Below are positions 1 to 7,491 of a stretch of 32,644 nucleotides of DNA, piece after piece. This DNA comes from Rhodobacteraceae bacterium UBA1943 (GTDB lineage Bacteria; Pseudomonadota; Alphaproteobacteria; Rhodobacterales; Rhodobacteraceae): contig DDEX01000082.1 of the NCBI GenBank assembly GCA_002336845.1, positions 2,902-35,545 on the forward strand. Direction: 5' to 3'. The notes beneath the pieces are model-generated. The model had not been told where the DNA came from and made no database searches. It saw only the letters and a program-made list of their open reading frames with translations. Numbering within the stretch: position 1 is the first letter of the stretch; each line of letters starts with the position of its first letter. The translations under genes and the position numbers were made by a program.

Positions 1-2887
1 TGCGGTTGACGTAGATGTTGCCGACCTTGGCGCGATTGACGATGCGATCGATGGTCGCGTCGATGCGCGAATGCACGCCGAGCGTGAGCCCGAAGCCAGT
101 GGTGTTGATCGCGTCGACCACCTGGTCGAGGTCTTCCGCCTTCCAGCGCACCACGTGCAGCGCCGGACCGAAGTTCTCGCGGGTGAGTTGGTCGATCGAC
201 TGCAGTTCCCACGCCGTCGGCGCGAAGAAGGTGCCGTGTTCGGTGCCCGGATCAAGCTTCGCTTGCGCGATCGGTTTGGCGACGGACTGCATCCTCGCCG
301 CATGCGCATCGAGCAGCGCCTTGGCGTCGGCGTCGATCACTGGGCCGACATCGGTGGACAGCAGTCCGGGATCGCCGACCTTAAGTTCCGCCATCGCGCC
401 GGCGAGCATCGTGATCACCTTGTCGGCGATGTCGTCCTGCACCAGCAGGATGCGCGCGGCCGAGCAACGCTGGCCCGCCGAAGTGAAGGCCGATGCCAGC
501 GCATCCTTCACCACTTGTTCCGGCAACGAGGACGAATCGGCGATCAGCGCGTTCTGGCCACCGGTTTCGGCGATCAACACGGCGAGCGGGCCGGCGTCGC
601 GGGTGGCGAGCGCGCGGTTGATCAGGCGTGCGGTATCGGTGGAGCCGGTGAAGGCGACGCCAGCCACGCGCGGATCGCGAGTGAGTGCTGCGCCGACAGT
701 CGCGCCGTCGCCCGGCAGGTATTGCAACACTGCGGCGGGGACGCCGGCTTCGTGCAGGATCTTCACTGCGGCGTCGCCGATCAGGTTGGTCTGTTCGGCC
801 GGCTTGGCGATCACCGAATTGCCGGCGGCGAGCGCGGCCGCGACCTGGCCGGTGAAGATCGCCAGCGGAAAGTTCCACGGGCTGATGCAGGCGAACACAC
901 CGCGCGCCGCATGGGGCTGTGCCGCCCCCGCCGCATAATAGCGCAGGAAATCCACCGCCTCGCGCAGCTCTGATACCGCATCGGCCAACGTCTTGCCCGC
1001 CTCGCGCGCCAGCAGCGCAAAGACGGCGCCGGAATGCGCCTCATACTGGTCCGCCGCGCGGTTCAGGATTTCGGCACGAATATCGGCGGGGGCGGCCCAA
1101 GGCTCGGCCAGCCGCAGCGCGGTTTCGACATCGGCGGCGCTGGCGGTCAGCACATGGCCGACCACGGCGCCCGTCGCAGGGTTCATCACGTCCAGCCGGG
1201 GGCCGCCGGCAACCGGGCCTGCCAACAACGGCCGGGCATCGAAATTCTGCATCAGATGCGGGGCGCGGGCCGTATCAATCGCCGCCAGATCGCCCGCGTC
1301 GGTAAGATCGAACCCGGCAGAGTTCCTGCGCCCAGCAAACAGCGCGGGGCCGGTTAGAATGGCGGGATTGGGAATCGAAGCCACGCCTTCGATAAAGGTC
1401 AGCGGGCAGGCCACCACACGCTCTGGCGCGATATCTTCATCAACGATCTGGTTGACGAAGCTGGAGTTCGCACCGTTTTCCAGCAGGCGGCGGACCAGAT
1501 AGGCCAGCAGGTCGCGATGCGCGCCCACGGGGGCATAAATTCGACAGCGGGTGCCCCGGTCGGTCAGCACAAGGTCGTGCAGCCGTTCGCCCATGCCATG
1601 CAGGCGCTGAAATTCATACTCACGCGGACCGACGCCCGCCGTTTCAGCCATATCGAGGATCGCCGCCACCGTATGGGCATTGTGGCCCGCAAATTGCGGA
1701 TAGATGCGGTCGGTCATGCCCAAAAGCTTGCGGGCATTGGCGATATAACTGACATCGGTGGCCTGCTTGCGGGTGAAGACCGGGAAGGACGACAGGCCCA
1801 TCACCTGCGCGCGCTTGATTTCGGCATCCCAATAGGCGCCCTTCACCAGCCGCACCATGATCTTACGATCCAGCCGCGTGGCCAGCGCGTGCAACCAGTC
1901 GAGCGCGGCCCCGGCGCGCCGCCCATAGGCCTGCACCACCACGCCCAACCCATCCCACCCGGCAAGACCCGCATCGGACAGAACCGCCTCGATCACCTCA
2001 AGGCTCAGCTCCAGCCGGTCGGCCTCTTCCGCATCGATGTTCAGGCCCATCCCGGCCGCCTTGGCCAGACCGGCCAGGGCTTTGACCCGGGGCACCAACT
2101 CGGCCATCACGCGGGCGCGCTTGGCCACCTCATAGCGCGGATGCAGCGCCGACAGCTTGATGGAAATGCCGGGGTTCGACCGGATGTCGCCCTTGTCGCA
2201 GGCCGCCGCGATTGCGGTGATCGCGCGGGAGTAGGACAGGTGATAGCGCCGGGCATCAGCCTCGGTGCGGGCGGCCTCGCCCAGCATGTCATAGCTGTAG
2301 GTATAGCCCTTGGCCTCCAGCTCCCGCGCGCGTTTCATCGCCGCTTCGATGGTTTCGCCCAGCACGAACTGACGGCCCATTTCCTTCATCGCGCGCGACA
2401 CGGCGGTGCGGATGACGGGTTCACCCAGCCGTTTGACCGCCGCCCGCAGGTGTCCCACCACCCCCGGCTCACGCTCATCCAGCACCTTGCCTGTCAGCAT
2501 CAAGGCCCAGGTCGAGGCGTTGACCAGCGACGAGGCCGATTTGCCCAGATGCCGCCCCCAGTCCGACGGGGCGATCTTGTCTTCGATCAGGGCATCCATC
2601 GTATCGGCGTCGGGCACGCGCAACAGCGCCTCGGCCAGGCACATCAGCGAAATGCCCTCGTCGGTCGAAAGGCCGTATTCCGCCAGAAACACCTCCATCA
2701 GCCCCGGTTTGGCGCTGCCGCGAATGCGGCGGACCAGATCGGCACCAGAGGCGACGATGCGGGCTCGCGCTGCATCGTCAAGGGCGGCCTGATCAAGCAG
2801 GCCACGCAGCAGGGCCCCCTCTTCTGCCAAAGACTGAAACTGAATGGTGGCCCAGGGATCAGACGGAGTGGCGGATTGGGGTGACAA
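1..2887 (-). CDS. putA: Bifunctional proline dehydrogenase / L-glutamate gamma-semialdehyde dehydrogenase, 3' end cut by window
   Basis: PutA oxidises proline to pyrroline-5-carboxylate (FAD, electrons to quinone) and then to glutamate (NAD). About 962 residues are visible and the C-terminus lies beyond the left edge. The proline dehydrogenase domain ends with RRLLENGANSSFV near residue 470. The aldehyde dehydrogenase domain shows the PWNFPLAIFTG segment, the conserved Glu in AETGGQN (residue 774) and the catalytic Cys in GQRCSAAR (residue 808), with the usual ALDH spacing of 34. The start is TTG at 2887, chosen because AGGAGG (2894-2899) lies 6 bases upstream and no ATG fits. There is no N-terminal ribbon-helix-helix domain, so this PutA should not bind DNA and needs a separate regulator, plausibly the Lrp-type gene at 4718. 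Oddity: the part left of about 880 has different codon choice and reads like a gammaproteobacterial (xanthomonad-type) PutA. Confidence 0.95.
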   Translation of the reverse strand, partial: MSPQSATPSDPWATIQFQSLAEEGALLRGLLDQAALDDAARARIVASGADLVRRIRGSAKPGLMEVFLAEYGLSTDEGISLMCLAEALLRVPDADTMDALIEDKIAPSDWGRHLGKSASSLVNASTWALMLTGKVLDEREPGVVGHLRAAVKRLGEPVIRTAVSRAMKEMGRQFVLGETIEAAMKRARELEAKGYTYSYDMLGEAARTEADARRYHLSYSRAITAIAAACDKGDIRSNPGISIKLSALHPRYEVAKRARVMAELVPRVKALAGLAKAAGMGLNIDAEEADRLELSLEVIEAVLSDAGLAGWDGLGVVVQAYGRRAGAALDWLHALATRLDRKIMVRLVKGAYWDAEIKRAQVMGLSSFPVFTRKQATDVSYIANARKLLGMTDRIYPQFAGHNAHTVAAILDMAETAGVGPREYEFQRLHGMGERLHDLVLTDRGTRCRIYAPVGAHRDLLAYLVRRLLENGANSSFVNQIVDEDIAPERVVACPLTFIEGVASIPNPAILTGPALFAGRRNSAGFDLTDAGDLAAIDTARAPHLMQNFDARPLLAGPVAGGPRLDVMNPATGAVVGHVLTASAADVETALRLAEPWAAPADIRAEILNRAADQYEAHSGAVFALLAREAGKTLADAVSELREAVDFLRYYAAGAAQPHAARGVFACISPWNFPLAIFTGQVAAALAAGNSVIAKPAEQTNLIGDAAVKILHEAGVPAAVLQYLPGDGATVGAALTRDPRVAGVAFTGSTDTARLINRALATRDAGPLAVLIAETGGQNALIADSSSLPEQVVKDALASAFTSAGQRCSAARILLVQDDIADKVITMLAGAMAELKVGDPGLLSTDVGPVIDADAKALLDAHAARMQSVAKPIAQAKLDPGTEHGTFFAPTAWELQSIDQLTRENFGPALHVVRWKAEDLDQVVDAINTTGFGLTLGVHSRIDATIDRIVNRAKVGNIYVNR

Positions 2888-2997
2888 GACAGACCTCCTG
2901 CGTTTGCACCAGCATAGCGCAAAGCTGAAAGTCGATCTGCCCGTTGATATGATATCTTCCAGGCAAATTGGCTAAAATCTTGCAAATATGCAGCCAC
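2888..2997 (-). promoter_or_regulatory. Probable putA promoter region
   Basis: This AT-richer stretch lies between the terminator of the upstream gene and the putA start. Reading toward putA it holds a -10-like TATGCT about 25 bases before the Shine-Dalgarno sequence. Further upstream is an imperfect AT-rich dyad, TGGCT (2969-2973) with AGCCA (2992-2996), of the general kind bound by Lrp-family regulators. A role for the Lrp-type regulator here is inference from gene context. The motif is too loose to assign by eye. Confidence 0.35.
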
Positions 2998-3033
2998 AAA
3001 ATAGGAAAACCGCCACAATACTGACTGCGGCGG
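2998..3033 (-). terminator. Rho-independent terminator of the desaturase-fusion gene
   Basis: On the minus strand an 8-bp stem (CCGCCGCA with TGTGGCGG, one G-U pair) with an 8-base loop occupies 3010-3033 and is followed by TTTTCCTATTTT (2998-3009). It lies 22 bases after the stop codon at 3056, so it ends that transcript and separates it from putA. Confidence 0.7.
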
Positions 3034-3055
3034 TCTGTCATCATCTGGCCTGTGA

Positions 3056-4546
3056 TCAGATCGCTTCGCCGCGAGCGGCCTCTTCTGTCGCCCCCCGGGG
3101 AAACAGCAGTTGCAGACCGGGCAGCAACATCGGAACACGGGCCGCGTATTCATGATATTCCGGGAAGGTCAGCGACAGCACCTTTTCCTCCATCCGGGCG
3201 CGTGCCACCTGAAAGCACAGGCAAGCCACCGCGATCATATAGGCCGCGACCGATCCGTTTGACATCGCGATGCCGACAATGGTCAAGGCCTCGGCTGCGT
3301 AAAGCGGATGGCGCACAAGGCGATAAGGCCCACTGGTCACCAGCGAGCGCGCGGCGGGCACAACCGCGAACGACTTGCCCAGACGCGACAGGCACAGGAT
3401 GGACAGGATCGTCCCGATCACAACGAACACAGTCGATGTAATGCGCAACGCGGGGCTGATATCGACATGCGGCGTGACCCCGACCAGCATCATACTGAAG
3501 GTGCCGAACACGGCGATCAGCCGTGGCATCACGCCCGTCAGCGTGTTGCGCGGCGGCAGGCGGGTCAGGGTGAAATACACTACCAGGGCAAGGAACAACA
3601 GGTTGCTGCCTTGCGCCAGGAAGATCAGCGGACCATAGGGCACCTGTTCATAGTGCATGAGCAGGGCCGCCAGATACTTCATCGATGTCGCAGCCGAGTA
3701 GCTGAAGACAAGGATCAGAAAGGCCTTGCCAAGGCGGTCTTCGGTAGGGTTGGACACTCGTGACTCCGCTGTTTTACGGTGCTGGTTACGTTCCTGAAAA
3801 AGCCGTTTGAACGGGTACAGCAGTTGCTGGGGATAGGTCTTCGGAACCGGGTCCGACACGCCATAGCGTTCTGGCCGGCCTTTGGGCAGGAAGATGGTTC
3901 CGCCAATGACATCGATCGCCGACAACAGGGCGGAAAAGTTGCGGTCATAGGCCTCACGCTGGTTGGCATGGTGCCAGTGGTGATATTCCGGCGAGGCGAT
4001 CAGCCACTTCAGCGGACCGATCGTGATACGGGTGTTCGAATGCAGCCACAGCGACTGCGCCTGAAAGATCAGGCCGAAAAGCACCGTCGCGGGGGCCGAA
4101 AAACCAAGGCAGAACACCGGAAAAAGCGACAGCGTATTGGTGAAGATCTGGTCGAACGGATGGACCCGATGCGAGGCGAGCCAGTCCATTTCCTCGATGC
4201 TGTGATGCACCGAGTGGAATTTCCACAGGAACGGAATGGCATGGGCCAGCCGATGCGCGGTGTAATAGCCGACATCGGCCACGACGAGAACACCGATCAC
4301 CTGCACCCAAAGCGGCAGGGCGCGCACCCAGTCGGTCGCCGAATGCGGCACCGCCCACGTATAGGCTGCCATCAGCCCGCCCACCACAACCACCGATCCG
4401 GCCCGGATCAGGAAATGGTTGAACATCAGATGCGTCAGGTCCAGAAACCAGTCGCGGCGCAGGATGCGCTGCCCCGGATGCAGCGGCAACAACCGCTCCA
4501 GCGGAATGAAGATGCAGGCCAGGACAAGAAGTGCGGTGTAGTTCAC
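3056..4546 (-). CDS. Fatty acid hydroxylase/sterol desaturase-family protein fused to a C-terminal ICMT/PEMT-like domain
   Basis: This 496-residue polytopic membrane protein has two parts. Residues 1-240 form a fatty-acid-hydroxylase (sterol desaturase) domain with the three histidine clusters of the di-iron site: HRLAH (98-102), HSVHH (111-115) and HHWHH (189-193), plus H126, H130 and H169. After a linker and several more membrane segments, residues 370-480 carry an isoprenylcysteine methyltransferase/PEMT-like signature, SGPYRLVRHPLY (405-416) followed by RMEEKVL and FPEYHEYAARVP, which in the family form the SAM-binding part. The substrate is not known; an O2-dependent lipid C-H hydroxylation plus methylation is an inference. 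The gene has its own terminator and shares an overlapping divergent promoter with the Lrp-type regulator. Confidence 0.85.
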   Translation of the reverse strand: MNYTALLVLACIFIPLERLLPLHPGQRILRRDWFLDLTHLMFNHFLIRAGSVVVVGGLMAAYTWAVPHSATDWVRALPLWVQVIGVLVVADVGYYTAHRLAHAIPFLWKFHSVHHSIEEMDWLASHRVHPFDQIFTNTLSLFPVFCLGFSAPATVLFGLIFQAQSLWLHSNTRITIGPLKWLIASPEYHHWHHANQREAYDRNFSALLSAIDVIGGTIFLPKGRPERYGVSDPVPKTYPQQLLYPFKRLFQERNQHRKTAESRVSNPTEDRLGKAFLILVFSYSAATSMKYLAALLMHYEQVPYGPLIFLAQGSNLLFLALVVYFTLTRLPPRNTLTGVMPRLIAVFGTFSMMLVGVTPHVDISPALRITSTVFVVIGTILSILCLSRLGKSFAVVPAARSLVTSGPYRLVRHPLYAAEALTIVGIAMSNGSVAAYMIAVACLCFQVARARMEEKVLSLTFPEYHEYAARVPMLLPGLQLLFPRGATEEAARGEAI

Positions 4547-4565
4547 GATGGTCCTGCGATGCCTG

Positions 4566-4594
4566 CTGTGAGGGGCTATGATGGTGTGTATAAT
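4566..4594. promoter_or_regulatory. Overlapping divergent promoters between the fusion gene and the Lrp-type regulator
   Basis: On the plus strand a perfect -10 TATAAT (4589-4594) lies 17 bases after CTGTGA (4566-4571), pointing at the regulator gene. On the minus strand TATACA (4587-4592) lies 16 bases after TTGGCC, pointing at the fusion gene. The two -10 boxes overlap, so the genes may compete for polymerase or be controlled jointly, for example by autoregulation of the Lrp protein. Seen by eye only. Confidence 0.45.
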
Positions 4595-4717
4595 TTGACC
4601 GGCAATGTGGCCAAACTACGGGGTCGGCATGGACGACTGCGCACCAATTGAGGGCCAGCTTGGGCAATCCTTGGCAGATCGTGGCAAAATTTTAGCGTGG
4701 AAGAAGGAAAGCAGCCG

Positions 4718-5179
4718 GTGAAAGCCCCAATGTCTGATCTGGACAGGTTCGATCACGCCATCCTGCGCATTCTGGCCGTCGATGGCCGCATCACGGCAAC
4801 CGAACTGGCGCGCCGTATCGGATTGTCGAAATCGCCCACTCAGGCCCGGCTGAAACGGCTGGAAGAGGCGGGGGTTATCACCGGCTATCGGGCCATTCTG
4901 GACCCGATCCGCATGGGTCAGGCCCATGTCGCCTTTGTCGAGGTGCGCCTGTCCGACACCCGCGAAGCAGCATTGCAGGCCTTCAACCGCGCCGTCCTGG
5001 CGGTGCCAGAGATCGAACAGTGCCACATGATCGCCAGCCGGTTTGACTATCTGCTCAAGGTCCGCACGGCGGATATTCAAGATTATCGCCGCGTGCTGGC
5101 CGAGCGGATCAGCGCCCTGCCGCATGTGGCAGGCACCTCGACCTATGTGGCGATGGAGGCCGTGAAGGAAGTTTCCTAA
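4718..5179 (+). CDS. Lrp/AsnC family transcriptional regulator, probable proline-responsive PutR type
   Basis: A 153-residue protein in the chosen frame, the usual length for the family. The N-terminal winged helix (DRFDHAILRILAVDGRITATELARRIGLSKSPTQARLKRLEEAGVI) is followed by the RAM effector-binding/oligomer domain (HVAFVEVRLS through HVAGTSTYVAME). The start is uncertain: GTG at 4718 has AAGGA (4704-4708) at a suitable distance, while GTG 4697 and ATG 4730 are in the same frame. Lrp-family activators near putA in Rhodobacter and Agrobacterium (PutR) switch on proline catabolism. Because this PutA lacks a DNA-binding domain, control of putA is the likely role, but the fusion gene sits between the two genes, so this is an inference from context. 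Confidence 0.88.
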   Translation: MKAPMSDLDRFDHAILRILAVDGRITATELARRIGLSKSPTQARLKRLEEAGVITGYRAILDPIRMGQAHVAFVEVRLSDTREAALQAFNRAVLAVPEIEQCHMIASRFDYLLKVRTADIQDYRRVLAERISALPHVAGTSTYVAMEAVKEVS

Positions 5180-5282
5180 AGGCCGCACAATGGCACCCAT
5201 GACGCCAAATTACTGCCGTTTTCGTTGACGACGATCAGCGAATAACAACTATAGGGCGAAGCCGGGCGATATCTGGCGCGAT

Positions 5283-6248
5283 ATGGGGCATGGAATGCGG
5301 GTGATCAAACGGGCTTTGCCAGTGCTGGCGGGTCTTTTTCTGGCGATAGCTGTCACGCCGGATCTTGCGGCACAAGAACAGACAACACCGGGTCAGGCCA
5401 CATTCGGTCGGGTGACACTGGGTTGGGGACGCTATTTCTACAATGACATCCTGGGCGACGGGCATGACCGCTGGCAGACCGGCGGCTATACGGTCAGCAT
5501 CCTGCGGGGCGACCGCTATGACGGCCACCTGCCTGACCGGCCGGGCCGGATTCTGGAATACCGGCTGGCCGCCAATATCATTGCCCCCGCCAGCCTGACC
5601 TCTCCTGAACCGGATGACCGGCGCTATGCGGGCACCCTTGGCTTCGGGGTGCATACCCCATGGCAATGGCGCGGCACCGAATTTTCGCTGGGGGCCGATC
5701 TGGTGGTTACCGGCCCGCAAACCGGCGTCGGCCGCTTTCAACGCTGGGCGCATGAGCGGCTGGGGCTGGACGAGCCTGCGGTTCTGGGGGATCAGATCGA
5801 GGACGGGTTCTACCCGACGCTGGTAGCCGAAGCCGGGCGCAGCCTGCCCTTTGCGGGGGGGCACCTTCGTCCCTTTGCCGAGTTGCGCGCCGGCGACGAA
5901 AGCCTGATCCGGCTGGGGGCAGACTTCAGCTTTGGCCAGCTTGGCGGCGATGACCTTATGCTGCGCGACAAGACCACCGGCCAACGCTATCGGGGCGCGG
6001 CGGGCACCCAACGGCAAGGGCTTGGCCTCACGGTGGGCGGCGATGTGGCGCATGTCTTTTCCAGCGTTTACCTGCCCGAAAGCGAGGCGGCACAGTTGCG
6101 ATCAGACCGTTACCGTCTGCGTGCCGGGGTGGCCTGGCAGGGCGGGAAAAGCAACCTGTTCTACGGGCTGACCTATCTTTCGCCCCAGTTTGAACAGCAA
6201 TCCCAAGGTCAAGTGGTCGGCGGCCTCAGCCTGCATGTGAAGTTCTGA
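5283..6248 (+). CDS. LpxR-family outer-membrane lipid A 3'-O-deacylase-like protein
   Basis: A 321-residue protein starting with a signal peptide (hydrophobic core at about 12-25, likely cleavage after AA-30) and then a beta-barrel pattern ending in an aromatic residue (HVKF), as outer-membrane proteins do. It matches the LpxR (DUF2219) layout: YFYNDILGDGHDRWQTGG near the N-terminus (N54, D55), DDRRYAG (111-117) and a QRWAHERLG block with H157, corresponding to the Asn-Asp and His catalytic residues of Salmonella LpxR. LpxR removes the 3'-acyloxyacyl chain from lipid A in the outer leaflet. Activity on this organism's lipid A is inferred. ATG 5295 is an alternative start with an equally good signal peptide; neither has a strong Shine-Dalgarno sequence. 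Confidence 0.82.
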   Translation: MGHGMRVIKRALPVLAGLFLAIAVTPDLAAQEQTTPGQATFGRVTLGWGRYFYNDILGDGHDRWQTGGYTVSILRGDRYDGHLPDRPGRILEYRLAANIIAPASLTSPEPDDRRYAGTLGFGVHTPWQWRGTEFSLGADLVVTGPQTGVGRFQRWAHERLGLDEPAVLGDQIEDGFYPTLVAEAGRSLPFAGGHLRPFAELRAGDESLIRLGADFSFGQLGGDDLMLRDKTTGQRYRGAAGTQRQGLGLTVGGDVAHVFSSVYLPESEAAQLRSDRYRLRAGVAWQGGKSNLFYGLTYLSPQFEQQSQGQVVGGLSLHVKF

Positions 6249-6377
6249 CCGCAAGCTGTTGTTTTGCTCAAGGAAATTCCAACTGTTGCGGAAATGCAAT
6301 AGCGCAATCGTTACCAGATTGTTAACGTAAGCGCACAAGAAGAAAACAAATAATTAAAACGAGCAGGCAAGACAGGC

Positions 6378-7439
6378 ATGAAGACGGGCTGCTTGGGCAC
6401 GTTTGTCATTTCCTGGTCGCAGACGGAAGTAGATGGCCTTCGGGCCGCGTCGCTGGATGTTCTCGCGGCTGGCGCCACCTGGCGCTGGACCGGAACGCCC
6501 GTGCGCGTGGACGGACCACAGGGCCTGTTGCTCTTGGAGGCGGCGGAAGGGGCGGCAGACATTCGGATGCGCGCCGCACGCATGGTGCGGCGGCTGGTCG
6601 GGGCGGCGGTGGGAGCTGCGCCGGTCGAACAAGACAATGACGAAGCGCTGGTTCAGGACCAGAGCTTTGTGGTGACCGACGGGCATCAAAGCTTTACGAT
6701 CACTATGATCCCGGTGCCCGACACCGGTGCGCGGCTGTTGATGGTGGTGGGCGATCTGCCGCCACCCGATCAGGATTTATGGGTCGTGCGCACCGCGATC
6801 GACCGTTCGCCCGCAGCGGGCGCCCGCGCCTCGGGCGGGGTGATCTGCTTTACGCCGGACACCCGTATTTCCACCCCGGACGGCCCGCGCATGATCCAGA
6901 ACCTGCGGCAGGGCGACCTGATCCTGACCCGCGACAACGGCGCGCAGCCGGTATTGTGGTCGGGTCATCGCCGCATGTCCGGCGCGCGGCTTTATGCCAT
7001 GCCCCACCTGCGGCCCATCCGCTTTCGGACCGGTGCCCTGGGTATCGACCGGCCGGATCAGGAACTGATTGTCTCGCCCCAGCACCGGATGCTGATCAGG
7101 GGGGCAACGGCTCAGGCGCTGTTCAACACGCCAGAGGTTCTGGTCAGGGCCGAAGACCTGCTGAACGATGCCACCATCACCGTGGATCACACGATGCGCG
7201 AGGTGACCTATGTGCATGTGATGCTGGAAGCGCATAACATCGTCTGGGCCAACGGGATCGAGACAGAAAGCTTTCATCCCTCGAACACCGCGCTGGACAT
7301 GATCGACCCGGCCCAGCGCGAGGGGCTGCTGGCCCTGCGCCCGGACATTGCGCGCGACCCGCACAGCTATGGCGACTATGCCCGGCGCAACCTGTCGGGG
7401 TCCGAGGCGGCGATCCTGATGCACGAAATGGGGCATTGA
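6378..7439 (+). CDS. Hint-domain (hedgehog/intein-type) protein
   Basis: A 353-residue protein with two parts. Residues 156-320 form a Hint domain: the nucleophile Cys in ICFTPDTRISTPDGPRM (C157), a QGDLILTRDNG block, the SPQHRMLI block and VTYVHVMLEAHNIVWANG. This is the Hint_2 pattern frequent in Rhodobacterales. The first ~150 residues contain no domain I recognise. No signal peptide is evident. Hint domains cleave or splice their own backbone, but the product and purpose of such free-standing bacterial copies are unknown. The final HEMGH is only a chance resemblance to a zinc motif because it lies at the extreme C-terminus. The preceding 129-bp gap is AT-rich and probably carries the promoter. 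Confidence 0.85.
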   Translation: MKTGCLGTFVISWSQTEVDGLRAASLDVLAAGATWRWTGTPVRVDGPQGLLLLEAAEGAADIRMRAARMVRRLVGAAVGAAPVEQDNDEALVQDQSFVVTDGHQSFTITMIPVPDTGARLLMVVGDLPPPDQDLWVVRTAIDRSPAAGARASGGVICFTPDTRISTPDGPRMIQNLRQGDLILTRDNGAQPVLWSGHRRMSGARLYAMPHLRPIRFRTGALGIDRPDQELIVSPQHRMLIRGATAQALFNTPEVLVRAEDLLNDATITVDHTMREVTYVHVMLEAHNIVWANGIETESFHPSNTALDMIDPAQREGLLALRPDIARDPHSYGDYARRNLSGSEAAILMHEMGH

Positions 7440-7441
7440 CG

Positions 7442-7456
7442 GGGGGCCAAGCCCCC
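7442..7456 (+). terminator. Short GC hairpin after the Hint gene, weak terminator candidate
   Basis: Immediately after the stop codon, GGGGGC (7442-7447) pairs with GCCCCC (7451-7456) around a CAA loop and is followed by the pyrimidine-rich TTCCCTTT. The U-tract is poor, so termination may be partial and read into the next gene, 52 bases downstream of the stop. It belongs to the same GC-hairpin style as the elements at 17197 and 21451. Confidence 0.35.
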
Positions 7457-7491
7457 TTCCCTTTCCCCGGCGGCCCTGTCAGCAAGGGCGC

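Noticed and set aside
1517..2884. 455-codon open frame on the plus strand opposite putA
   Set aside because: Mirror of the putA frame, which has motifs and a good ribosome-binding site; the plus frame has none.
7425..7439. HEMGH at the C-terminus of the Hint protein as a zinc-peptidase HEXXH motif
   Set aside because: It is HEMGH at the last residues of the protein, without the helix and third ligand that a metallopeptidase requires.
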